Shown piece after piece: positions 7,589-14,946 of a stretch of 64,000 nucleotides of DNA. The notes under the pieces are model-generated. The model had not been told where the DNA came from, did no database searches, and worked only from the letters and a program-made list of their open reading frames with translations. How positions within the stretch are numbered: position 1 is the first letter of the stretch; every line of letters begins with the position of its first letter. The stretch is from Nocardioides sp. GY 10127. Its GTDB lineage: Bacteria; Actinomycetota; Actinomycetes; Propionibacteriales; Nocardioidaceae. The DNA lies in NCBI RefSeq assembly GCF_004919085.1, contig NZ_STGL01000002.1, forward strand, positions 186,001-250,000, given 5' to 3'. A program made the position numbers and the translations under genes.

Positions 7589-8397
7589 GGCCGGCCCGTC
7601 CTGCCGGCACCCGTCCCACCGTCGCCGGCCACGTCCGGGAGCCACTGGCGGCTGCCCAGCCTGGCGAGCAGGAAGCGGACGTAGGCGGCCCGCAGGTCCG
7701 CGGGGGTCTCGGTGCCGGGGACCGGCTCGAGCCACGCGTCGGGCACCTGCGCCAGGACGTCGGTGAGCAGCCGCTCGTCCACGCGGCCGCCCAGGTCGCG
7801 GTCGACGTCCGCGAGCACGTCCGCGTGCCCCTGGACCGCGGGCAGCAGGACGTGGTCGGAGGCGTCCCAGGCCTGCGTGGCGAACCGGGTCGGGTCGGTG
7901 ACCCCTCCCGCCCACGCGTGGTGGAAGTAGAGGCTGGCGCCGTGGTCGATAACCCACAGGTCGCCGTTCCACACCAGCAGGTTGGGGTTGCGCCACGAGC
8001 GGTCGACGTTGGCGCAGAGCGCGTCGAGCCACAGGACGCGGGCCGCCTCCTGCGTCGAGACCGCGGAGGTGCCGTCGAACCCGAACGCGCCCGGGAGGAA
8101 GTCGATGCCCAGGTTGGACCCGACGGAGGCGTTGATGAGGTCCTGGACCTCCTCGTCCGCCTCGTAGCGGGCGATCTCGGAGTCGAGGTCGAGCTCCACG
8201 AGGACCGGGGTGCGCAGGCCCAGTCGCCGGGCCAGCTCCCCCACGACCACCTCGGCCACCAGGACCCTCAGGCCCTGGCCGGCGCCGCGGAACTTGCAGA
8301 CGTAGGTGCCGAGGTCGTCGGCCTCCACGACCCCCGGGAGGCTGCCGCCCTCCCGCAGCGGGGTGACGTAGCGCGTCACCGCGACCTTCTCGATCAC
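7585..8397 (-). CDS. HipA-like kinase domain protein
   Basis: A 270-residue stand-alone protein resembling the kinase lobe of HipA (a Ser/Thr kinase of the PI3/4-kinase-like fold). Visible elements are YVCKFRGAGQG near the nucleotide-binding lysine, NVDRSWRNPNLLVW (catalytic-loop-like, with Asp and Asn) and the metal-binding DHG in WVIDHGASLYFHH. It is shorter than HipA (about 440 aa), lacks the N-subdomain 1 region, and no HipB-type antitoxin is adjacent, so a classical toxin-antitoxin reading is not supported. The GTG at 8397 is chosen because a leaderless TAGGGT ends 7 nt before it; a GTG at 8406 overlaps that hexamer. It overlaps the DUF3037 gene by 4 nt. Confidence 0.8.
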   Translation of the reverse strand: MIEKVAVTRYVTPLREGGSLPGVVEADDLGTYVCKFRGAGQGLRVLVAEVVVGELARRLGLRTPVLVELDLDSEIARYEADEEVQDLINASVGSNLGIDFLPGAFGFDGTSAVSTQEAARVLWLDALCANVDRSWRNPNLLVWNGDLWVIDHGASLYFHHAWAGGVTDPTRFATQAWDASDHVLLPAVQGHADVLADVDRDLGGRVDERLLTDVLAQVPDAWLEPVPGTETPADLRAAYVRFLLARLGSRQWLPDVAGDGGTGAGRTGRP

Positions 8398-8404
8398 GCC
8401 GGTC

Positions 8405-8410
8405 ACCCTA
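8405..8410 (-). promoter_or_regulatory. -10 element of leaderless promoter (HipA-like gene)
   Basis: TAGGGT on the minus strand, 7 nt before the GTG at 8397. Confidence 0.55.
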
Positions 8411-8456
8411 GACCGGGACGCCCGGCCGGTGTCGGGGGCGGGGTGTCGGTGTCTCC

Positions 8457-8467
8457 GGGGGGGGGGG
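8457..8467 (+). repeat. Run of 11 G in a G-rich intergenic stretch
   Basis: Eleven consecutive G follow GGGGG and GGGG blocks (from about 8432) just past the stop of the phosphoribosyltransferase gene. The stretch could form a G-quadruplex on the plus strand and is also a likely site of slippage or sequencing error. Confidence 0.6.
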
Positions 8468-8473
8468 CGCGTG

Positions 8474-8953
8474 TCAGCGGTTCGGCGTGACCACCGGCTG
8501 GCTCGACCACGGGAAGTCGATCCACTTGTCGGTGTGCCGCCAGACGTAGTCGGGGCGGACCACGGTCCACGGCTTCTCGTACACGACGGCGGAGCGGGCC
8601 TCGGCGACGTGGCCCTCGCAGAACTCCAGGACCGTCTGGAGGGTCTTGCCGGTGTCCGCCACGTCGTCCGTGATGAGCACCTTCATGCCCGAAAGGTCCA
8701 CCGCGTCCGGGGTGGGCGGGAGCATCATCGGCACCTCGAGGCGCTGGTCGACGCCCGTGTAGAACTCGACGTTGACGGTCGAGAGGTTCTTCACGCCGAG
8801 GGCGTAGCCCAGGCCCATGCCGAGGCCCAGCCCGCCGCGGGCGATGGAGAGCACCATGTCGGGCTCGTAGCCGGAGTCGGCGACGGACTGCGCGATCTCG
8901 CGCACCGCCGTCCCGAACAGCTCGTAGGTCAGGATCTCGCGCTCGTCAGCCAC
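8474..8953 (-). CDS. Phosphoribosyltransferase family protein (third gene of recA operon)
   Basis: About 159 residues of type I phosphoribosyltransferase fold. The PRPP-binding motif is VLITDDVADTGKTL, preceded by the hood-side LSIARGGLGLG loop. These enzymes move purine or xanthine-like bases onto PRPP, but the substrate cannot be read with confidence. The stop of recX lies 7 nt before the GTG start, so the gene is probably cotranscribed with recA and recX. An alternative start 1-4 codons upstream cannot be excluded. Confidence 0.82.
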   Translation of the reverse strand: MADEREILTYELFGTAVREIAQSVADSGYEPDMVLSIARGGLGLGMGLGYALGVKNLSTVNVEFYTGVDQRLEVPMMLPPTPDAVDLSGMKVLITDDVADTGKTLQTVLEFCEGHVAEARSAVVYEKPWTVVRPDYVWRHTDKWIDFPWSSQPVVTPNR

Positions 8954-8960
8954 GGCGACA

Positions 8961-9725
8961 TCATGGCAGGTCGAGACCGGAGCCCCCGAGGCCACCCTCG
9001 TCGTCCTCGACGCCGCGGTCCGCGCGGACCTCCTCGCGGGCGACCCGGTAGACGAGCTCGCCGCCGTAGCCCTTGCGGCCGAGGGCACCGAGCAGTCGGC
9101 GCAGGGCCACCTCGTCGTCCAGGTTCCGCATGGTCCGCAGCTTCTTGCGCGCGAGCGCCCGGGCGGCCGCCTCCTCGTCCTCGGGCTGGACCTCCTCCTC
9201 GAGGACCGTGCGCGCGGTCTCGTCGTCCACGCCCTTGCGGCGCAGCTCCTGGGCGAGGGCGCGCGGGGCGAGCAGCTTCGAGGACTGCCGGCTCGACACC
9301 CAGGCACGGGCGAAGGCCTCGTCGTTCACGAGGCCGACCTCCTCGAACCGGTCCAGCAGCGCCTCGGAGATCTCCTCCGGCACCAGCTTCGCGTCGAGCT
9401 TGGTGCGCAGCTCGGCCCGGCTGCGGGCGCGGCCCGTCAGCTGCTCCAGCAGGATCGTCCGCGCCACCGCCTCCGGGTCCTCCGGCGGACCAGGGGCGTC
9501 GGCGGGGGCGTCGTCGCCGTGTCGGCGGCGTCCGCCCCGGCTGTTGGCACCCCGTCCACGACCACCGCCACGGCGTCCACCGGTGGCGTCGCCGGACGGA
9601 GCTGCCTTCTGAGCGTCCTCGCTCGGGGTCGACGGTCCCTGGGCGCCGCGCGTCCACGCGTCGACGCCCAGGGAGACGTCACCGAGCCAGTCCGGTGCCG
9701 GCCTCTCCTCGTCCAGGTGCCCCAC
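8961..9725 (-). CDS. recX: Regulatory protein RecX
   Basis: A 254-residue modulator of RecA filaments. The RecX three-helix repeats occupy roughly residues 85-235 (SRAELRTKL, LNDEAFARAW-type VNDEAFARAWVSSRQ, LAQELRRKGV). The first ~80 residues are a low-complexity Gly/Arg-rich tail not seen in short RecX proteins, and the last ~20 are acidic. It starts 7 nt after the recA stop, the usual recA-recX arrangement, and should be SOS-induced with recA. Confidence 0.92.
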   Translation of the reverse strand: MGHLDEERPAPDWLGDVSLGVDAWTRGAQGPSTPSEDAQKAAPSGDATGGRRGGGRGRGANSRGGRRRHGDDAPADAPGPPEDPEAVARTILLEQLTGRARSRAELRTKLDAKLVPEEISEALLDRFEEVGLVNDEAFARAWVSSRQSSKLLAPRALAQELRRKGVDDETARTVLEEEVQPEDEEAAARALARKKLRTMRNLDDEVALRRLLGALGRKGYGGELVYRVAREEVRADRGVEDDEGGLGGSGLDLP

Positions 9726-9732
9726 CGTGGAC

Positions 9733-10794
9733 TCAGAAGTCGTCGATGCCGACCGGCTCGTCGGCCGGGGCGTCGACGGTCGGGCCGACGCCCAGCTTCT
9801 CGAGGATCTTCTTCTCCAGCTCGTTGGCCAGGTCCGGGTTGTCGCGGAGGAAGTTGCGGGCGTTCTCCTTGCCCTGGCCGAGCTGGTCGCCCTCGTACGT
9901 GTACCAGGCGCCGGCCTTGCGGACGAGGCCCGCGTCGACGCCGACGTCGATCAGGCCACCCTCACGGGAGATGCCCTTGCCGTACATGATGTCGAACTCG
10001 GCCTGCTTGAACGGCGGGGCGACCTTGTTCTTGACGACCTTGACGCGGGTGCGGTTGCCGACCATGTCCTGGCCGTCCTTCAGCGTCTCGATGCGGCGCA
10101 CGTCGAGCCGGACGGAGGCGTAGAACTTCAGCGCCCGACCACCGGTCGTGGTCTCGGGCGAGCCGAACATGACGCCGATCTTCTCGCGCAGCTGGTTGAT
10201 GAAGATCGCGGTGGTGCCGGAGTTGTTGAGGGCACCGGTCATCTTGCGGAGGGCCTGGCTCATGAGGCGGGCCTGGAGACCGACGTGACTGTCACCCATC
10301 TCGCCCTCGATCTCGGCGCGGGGCACGAGCGCGGCGACGGAGTCGATCACGATGAGGTCGAGGGCGCCGGAGCGGACGAGCATGTCGGCGATCTCGAGCG
10401 CCTGCTCACCGGAGTCGGGCTGGGAGACGAGGAGGGCGTCGGTGTCGACGCCGAGGTTCTTGGCGTACTCCGGGTCGAGCGCGTGCTCGGCGTCGATGAA
10501 GGCCACGATCCCGCCGGCGCGCTGGGCGTTCGCCACGGCGTGCAGCGCCACGGTCGTCTTACCGGAGGACTCCGGGCCGTAGATCTCCACGACGCGGCCG
10601 CGCGGGAGGCCGCCGAGACCGAGCGCGACGTCCAGGGCGATGGAGCCGGTGGGGATGATCTCGAGGGGGGCGCGGGTCTCGTCGCCGAGGCGCATGATCG
10701 AGCCCTTGCCGTACTGGCGCTCGATGCCGGCCAGGGCTGCGTCGAGGGCCTTGCCCTTGTCGCCGGACTTGTCGGTGGTGGTCTTCGCGGCCAT
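9733..10794 (-). CDS. recA: Recombinase RecA
   Basis: A 353-residue DNA recombinase and LexA co-protease. The Walker A motif GPESSGKTT is at residues 73-81, and the DNA-binding loop regions and acidic C-terminus ([11 protein letters not shown]) are intact. No intein interrupts it. ATG 10794 is chosen because family proteins start at AAKTTTDK; upstream in-frame codons lie in the 5' leader. The LexA box at 10948-10961 is about 155 bp upstream, implying a long untranslated leader. recX and a phosphoribosyltransferase gene follow at 7-nt spacings. Confidence 0.98.
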   Translation of the reverse strand: MAAKTTTDKSGDKGKALDAALAGIERQYGKGSIMRLGDETRAPLEIIPTGSIALDVALGLGGLPRGRVVEIYGPESSGKTTVALHAVANAQRAGGIVAFIDAEHALDPEYAKNLGVDTDALLVSQPDSGEQALEIADMLVRSGALDLIVIDSVAALVPRAEIEGEMGDSHVGLQARLMSQALRKMTGALNNSGTTAIFINQLREKIGVMFGSPETTTGGRALKFYASVRLDVRRIETLKDGQDMVGNRTRVKVVKNKVAPPFKQAEFDIMYGKGISREGGLIDVGVDAGLVRKAGAWYTYEGDQLGQGKENARNFLRDNPDLANELEKKILEKLGVGPTVDAPADEPVGIDDF

Positions 10795-10947
10795 GTTCTT
10801 GCTCCGTCTCCCCCGGGTCTGGCCCGGCTTCCCTTGCTCTCTCATGTCGGGGGCGACGCTAGGAGAAGGCACCGACAGTCCTCCTCCGCCGGCCCGAGAG
10901 CTGTGGAGGAGCACGTCCCACGACATGCTTGTGGACACACCGTAGCC

Positions 10948-10961
10948 CGAACATGTGTTCG
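10948..10961. promoter_or_regulatory. LexA-binding SOS box of recA
   Basis: CGAACATGTGTTCG has the GAAC-N4-GTTC half-sites of the actinobacterial LexA operator and precedes recA. It sits 20 bp from the start of a 12-bp tandem repeat array. Confidence 0.85.
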
Positions 10962-10980
10962 ATCCACACACCGGAGGACC

Positions 10981-11052
10981 GGCGTGTCGGGCGGCGTGTC
11001 GGGCGGCGTGTCGGGCGGCGTGTCGGGCGGCGTGTCGGGCGGCGTGTCGGGC
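10981..11052. repeat. Tandem repeat, 12 bp x 6
   Basis: Six perfect copies of GGCGTGTCGGGC, followed by a decayed copy, fill the space between the recA LexA box and the stop of the small membrane protein gene (11059). It is intergenic. No spacers are present, so it is not CRISPR. Confidence 0.95.
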
Positions 11053-11058
11053 GGCGCG

Positions 11059-11493
11059 TCAGCCCCGTCCCCGCCGGCGCGGCAGGTACCGCGCCACGAC
11101 GACCCCGACCGCCGTCAGCGCGGCCAGCACGCCCCACCCCGCCCAGTAGTCCCGGTCCAGGAGGGTCGGGTTGTCGGGGGCGTGCTCCCGGCCCAGCCCG
11201 ACGAGGACGGGGACGGCGAGCAGAGTCAGCGCGCCGAGCACCACCAGCCCGCCGGCCACCGGCGCGCGCCAGGCGGGCGGGAGCAGCCGCGCACCGGCCG
11301 CCCCCAGGAGCACGAGCAGCCCGGACAGCACCACGTCGTGGGCCAGGACGCCGACGGCCCACCAGACCCCGACGTCCACGAGGCCCTCGAGCGACTGGCG
11401 GCTCACCAGCAGCCAGAGGCCGTAGCCGAGGACCACGACCCCGACGGCACCCAGGACGACCCGGCCGCCGGTACCGCGGGCGGGGGCGCTCAC
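11059..11493 (-). CDS. Small four-helix integral membrane protein
   Basis: A 144-residue protein with about four hydrophobic spans (VVLGAVGVVVLGYGLWLLV; a span in DVVLSGLLVLLGAAGARLL; VAGGLVVLGALTLLAVPVLVG; a span in YWAGWGVLAALTAVGVVVA) and a basic C-terminus RRRGRG. The GTG start overlaps the stop of the molybdopterin oxidoreductase gene (GTGA). It is the last gene of a five-gene operon. No family recognised; it could be a membrane anchor or electron-transfer partner of the neighbouring cytochrome/molybdoenzyme. Confidence 0.8.
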   Translation of the reverse strand: MSAPARGTGGRVVLGAVGVVVLGYGLWLLVSRQSLEGLVDVGVWWAVGVLAHDVVLSGLLVLLGAAGARLLPPAWRAPVAGGLVVLGALTLLAVPVLVGLGREHAPDNPTLLDRDYWAGWGVLAALTAVGVVVARYLPRRRGRG

Positions 11494-12725
11494 GAGCCGC
11501 CCTCCTCGACCTCGAGGCGGTGGACCCACTTGGTCTGGAGGACGCCGGGACGGTCGGGCGCGATGACCCGCGCCGGGAACCCGTGGTCCAGGCTGAGCGG
11601 CTCGCCGGACAGGCCGAGGGCGAGGAGGGTGCGCGGGTCGTCCGCGAAGTTCCCGGGCAGCCGCGTCGTCGCGTACCCGCCGCGCTGCTGGAGGGAGGAG
11701 ACGACGACGGCCGACCCCGCCGGGGCGGCCACGAGGTCGAGGAGGTCCCGCACGGGCACGCCCGTCCAGGTCGCCTGCGCGCTCCAGCCCTCCACGCACG
11801 CGATCGGCAGCGACTGCTCCACCTGCGGGAGGGCCTCGAGGTCCGCCCGGCTCAGGCTCACCACGCGGTCGCCCCGTACGACGTCGAGACGGTAGGCCTC
11901 ACCGGTCGCAGCCACGTCCACCGCCGCGGCGGAAGCGGTGCGGTTGATCGGGACCCCCTGGGGTCCCTCCCCGGTGCGCACGGCGAGCACGGACACGCGC
12001 CGCAGCAGCGGCACCGTGCCGCCGGCCGTCGCCAGGACCGCGAGGCCCGCCGCCAGCCAGGTCACCCGCAGCAGACCTCGCCGGGAGAGCGCCCCCTGCG
12101 CGGTGGCGGACGACCGGTCGAGGCCGGCGTCGTCCACGTCGGAGCCCAGGGCTGCGCGCACCACCGGGAGCTTGACCGCGACGTGCACCAGCAGCGCGCC
12201 GATCGCGACCCAGGCGACGGCGTAGTGAGCGCTGCGGAACGAGAACTGCCAGGGGTACCACTGCGAGACGTTGAGCAGCCCGGTCGCCAGCATGAAGATC
12301 GCCGAGGCCACCAGGAGGCCCACCGCGGCCCGCTCCGCGCCGACCAGCACCACCTGGCCCAGCCCGCGGGGCAGCGCGGCGAACAGGCGCGGGAGCACCG
12401 ACCACAGCTTCACGAGCAGCAGCGGCACCGCGGCGGTCCCGCTGGCCACGTGGAGGCCCTGGGTGAGTCGGTAGCCCCAGGAGGGGGACGTCGGGAACGG
12501 CACGGGCGGGTCGGGCAGCTGGGCGTAGTGGCTGATGAGGCCCGTCACGAAGGCGAGCCCGAAGCAGCAGCCGAGCGCGACCCCCACCCGCGCGGCCACG
12601 GCGGGGCTGCGGAGCCGAGAGGTGAACGACTCCTCGCGCGGGCCGGACGCGCGCAGCCTCGCGAGGCCGCGCGCCGGCGGGCCCCCGCCGACCGGGCCGG
12701 CAGCGTCGTCCGGGGTCCGGGTCAC
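11490..12725 (-). CDS. Cytochrome b-like membrane domain fused to sulfite-oxidase-type molybdopterin domain
   Basis: A 411-residue fusion. Residues about 40-185 form four transmembrane segments with histidines suited to heme b ligation (H66, H92, H167, H181). Residues about 210-240 read SRRGLLRVTW plus a hydrophobic span, a twin-arginine-like signal in the middle of the protein. Residues about 255-411 are an Oxidored_molyb (SUOX/YedY-type) domain with the molybdenum-ligand cysteine C310 in LPIACVEGW and GVPVRDLL after it. The likely picture is a periplasmic-side molybdoenzyme passing electrons to a membrane diheme cytochrome; the substrate is unknown. The GTG start overlaps the methyltransferase stop. 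Confidence 0.87.
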   Translation of the reverse strand: MTRTPDDAAGPVGGGPPARGLARLRASGPREESFTSRLRSPAVAARVGVALGCCFGLAFVTGLISHYAQLPDPPVPFPTSPSWGYRLTQGLHVASGTAAVPLLLVKLWSVLPRLFAALPRGLGQVVLVGAERAAVGLLVASAIFMLATGLLNVSQWYPWQFSFRSAHYAVAWVAIGALLVHVAVKLPVVRAALGSDVDDAGLDRSSATAQGALSRRGLLRVTWLAAGLAVLATAGGTVPLLRRVSVLAVRTGEGPQGVPINRTASAAAVDVAATGEAYRLDVVRGDRVVSLSRADLEALPQVEQSLPIACVEGWSAQATWTGVPVRDLLDLVAAPAGSAVVVSSLQQRGGYATTRLPGNFADDPRTLLALGLSGEPLSLDHGFPARVIAPDRPGVLQTKWVHRLEVEEGGS

Positions 12726-13408
12726 CCCACCATCCTGACCCCGACCCCCGTGCCGGCGCCACGGTCGAGCACCGCGAGCCACCGGCTGCCGAACGGCTCG
12801 ACGGTGCGCACCGCCAGACCGGCCAGGTCAGCGAGCCGGTGCACGTCGTCGACGCCTACCACGGCCCACCGGAACGGGCGGCACCGCGCGCCGTCCACCT
12901 CGATGCTCATCCACCCCGCCGAGAACGGGACGCCCGGGCCGGCGAGCTCCGCGACCACCCGACCGCCCGGAGCCAGGACCTGGGCCGCTCGCCGGAGCAG
13001 GGCCACGGGGTCGCCGCCGATCCCGACGTTGCCGTCGGCGAGCAGGGCCGTGGACCAGCGCCCTTCCTCCGGCACCGGGTCGAACAGCGAGCAGTGCACG
13101 GCGTGGACGCCGCGGGCGCGGGTCCGGGCGACGCACTCCTCCACGACGTCGACGCCCAGGGTGCGGTGCCCGCGGCGGTGCAGCGCCGCCGCGAGGCGGC
13201 CCGGTCCGCAGCCCAGGTCGATGGTGGCGCCGCTGCAGGCGGCGAGGAGGCCCTCGTCCTCGGGTCGGGCCTCGCCGGACCAGGAGTCGACCGGCAGCAC
13301 GGCGGCGGCGCGGACGACCGCGCCCGACGCGTCCACGTCGCCGACGCTCGCCCGTCCCCCGCGCAGGGCGGAGGCGAACGCGGCGCTGAACGAGACGTCG
13401 CCGGTCAC
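12722..13408 (-). CDS. SAM-dependent class I methyltransferase
   Basis: A 228-residue protein with the SAM-binding glycine loop IDLGCGPGRLAAAL near residue 65, followed by the acidic end of strand 2 (LGVDV) and a motif IV region. It is part of an operon with two glycosyltransferase-like genes and a molybdoenzyme. The GTG start overlaps the DUF2064 stop and its own stop overlaps the next start. The substrate is not predictable; a sugar-linked or lipid-linked small molecule made by the operon is one idea. Confidence 0.82.
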   Translation of the reverse strand: MTGDVSFSAAFASALRGGRASVGDVDASGAVVRAAAVLPVDSWSGEARPEDEGLLAACSGATIDLGCGPGRLAAALHRRGHRTLGVDVVEECVARTRARGVHAVHCSLFDPVPEEGRWSTALLADGNVGIGGDPVALLRRAAQVLAPGGRVVAELAGPGVPFSAGWMSIEVDGARCRPFRWAVVGVDDVHRLADLAGLAVRTVEPFGSRWLAVLDRGAGTGVGVRMVG

Positions 13409-14121
13409 GGTCGCACCGCCCCGGCTCCCTCGTGGACCACCCGTCGCCAGGCCTCGGCGAAGGCCGACCCGGGGCACTCGTCGGCGACGGCCTCGGCGTC
13501 CGCGACAGTGTCGACGTCCCGCAGGACGCGGGTCGTGGCCACCCTCAGACCGGTCGCCTCCAGCGCGGCCCGGGTGAGCGTCCCGGTGCGGGGCGTGGAC
13601 ATGGGCACCTCCACCAGGCACGCCGCGGCCGCGGGGTCGCGCAGGCCCAGCACCCACCAGCCGCCGTCCTGCGCCTCCCCCAGCACCGCGTCGGCACCGG
13701 CCAGGTCGGCCGCGACCCCCCGCAGGAGCGCCGGCGTCACCTGCGGGGTGTCCATCCCGACCTGGACGACCGGCTCCTGGGTGAGGCCGCCGACGTCGGC
13801 GTGCGCCCGCGCCAGCCGGGCGGCGAACCCGTCGCCGACCTGCGGGTGGACGGTCCAGCCGGCCACCGCCCGCAGCAGCTCCTCGCCGCGGACCGCCTCA
13901 CCGAGGTCGCCCGCGAGCGCGAGGTGGCAACGGTCGGGCCCGACCGTGGCGACGGCGGCGCGCAGCGTGTCGAGGAGGGCGGCCGCGGCCACCTCGGCCG
14001 CGGCCGTCATCCCGACGTCCGCCCCGAGCCTCGTCTTGGCGCGCCCCGCCACGGGCGCCTTCGCCACCACCAGCACCCGGAAGGGGGCGGTCACCGGAGC
14101 AGCGGACGGCCCCGCGCTCAC
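13405..14121 (-). CDS. DUF2064 / TIGR04282-type glycosyltransferase-like protein
   Basis: A 238-residue GT-A-like nucleotidyl/glycosyltransferase fold protein. The hallmarks are VVAKAPVAGRAKTRL at the N-terminus (residues about 16-30), DTPQV as the metal-site aspartate region, and the WWVLGL motif after GEAQDGG. The TIGR04282 group was named for arsenosugar biosynthesis, but most members have no tested function. Start GTG 14121 overlaps the stop of the upstream family-2 glycosyltransferase (GTGA). An internal GTG eight codons later (VTAPFRV) is possible. Confidence 0.82.
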   Translation of the reverse strand: MSAGPSAAPVTAPFRVLVVAKAPVAGRAKTRLGADVGMTAAAEVAAAALLDTLRAAVATVGPDRCHLALAGDLGEAVRGEELLRAVAGWTVHPQVGDGFAARLARAHADVGGLTQEPVVQVGMDTPQVTPALLRGVAADLAGADAVLGEAQDGGWWVLGLRDPAAAACLVEVPMSTPRTGTLTRAALEATGLRVATTRVLRDVDTVADAEAVADECPGSAFAEAWRRVVHEGAGAVRP

Positions 14122-14864
14122 GCGAGCACCCGCCAGAAGTCGCGGGCGGCACGGGCGGTGCCCCGCACCGAGCCGGAGACCTTCGAGCGCGTGCCCTCGG
14201 CGCGCGGCAGGTAGTCGACGTCGTGCTCCACGACGCGCCAGCCCGCCAGCGTCATCCGCTGGAGCAGCTCGACGGGGTAACCGAAGCGGCGGTCCTCGAC
14301 GCCGAGGTCGAGCAGCGCCTGTCGACCGCAGACACGGACGGGCACGATGTCGTGGACGTGGGTGCCGATCCGGCGGCGCAGCCAGGCCAGGATCAGGCGG
14401 TTGCCGAGGCGCGCGTGCCAGGGCCAGACGCCGCCCCGCACGGGCCGCCGGCGGCCCACGGCCATGTCCGCGCGGCCGGACACGACGTCCTCGACGAGCG
14501 GCAGGAGCTGGGCGGGGACGAGCGAGCCGTCGCCGTCCATGAAGGCGACGTGGTCCGCCGTCGCTGCGAGCAGCCCCGCATGCACCGCGGCGCCGTACCC
14601 GGGCACGGGCTCGTGCACCACCCGGGCGCCCAGCGCGGCGGCGACCTCGGCGGTGTCGTCGGACGACCCGTTGTCGACCACGATCACGGACAGCGAGGCC
14701 GGCACCAGGGGCAGCAGGGTCCGCAGGGCCGGGCCCTCGTCCCGGCACGGGAGGACCAGGTCGACAGGGGGAGCCGCGGGAGCGACGCCAGGGTCCGGGC
14801 CGGGATCGGGGCCGGGACCGAGGCCGGGATCGGGGCCGGGATCGCCGGCGGACGCGGGGGGCAT
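14118..14864 (-). CDS. Family 2 glycosyltransferase (polyprenyl-phosphate sugar type)
   Basis: A 248-residue GT2 enzyme resembling dolichyl/polyprenyl-phosphate glycosyltransferases. The nucleotide-sugar motifs are LVLPCRDEGPAL, VVDNGSSDDT and the DxD-type FMDGDGSL. There is no C-terminal membrane pair. Residues 7-26 are a Pro/Gly/Asp tandem repeat (GPDPG units) mirrored by a repetitive DNA stretch at 14787-14845, probably a slippage product. It is the first gene of the five-gene operon running to 11059, and is divergent from the membrane protein gene at 14947, which could be its partner glycosyl-acceptor or transferase. Confidence 0.85.
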   Translation of the reverse strand: MPPASAGDPGPDPGLGPGPDPGPDPGVAPAAPPVDLVLPCRDEGPALRTLLPLVPASLSVIVVDNGSSDDTAEVAAALGARVVHEPVPGYGAAVHAGLLAATADHVAFMDGDGSLVPAQLLPLVEDVVSGRADMAVGRRRPVRGGVWPWHARLGNRLILAWLRRRIGTHVHDIVPVRVCGRQALLDLGVEDRRFGYPVELLQRMTLAGWRVVEHDVDYLPRAEGTRSKVSGSVRGTARAARDFWRVLA

Positions 14865-14934
14865 GGACGCAACGTAGCCGCGGGAGCCGTGACCCGGGAG
14901 GGTGAGGAGCGGGCCGCGGCTGTGCCGGGATGTC

Positions 14935-14940
14935 TAGGGT
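14935..14940 (+). promoter_or_regulatory. -10 element of leaderless promoter (membrane protein)
   Basis: TAGGGT ends 6 nt before the ATG at 14947. Confidence 0.6.
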
Positions 14941-14946
14941 CGGGGC

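Noticed and set aside
7585..8397. Classical HipBA toxin-antitoxin module
   Set aside because: No XRE antitoxin is adjacent, the protein is too short for full HipA, and the partner is DUF3037.
10981..11052. CRISPR-like array at the 12-bp tandem repeat
   Set aside because: The repeats touch each other with no spacers, and no cas gene is near.
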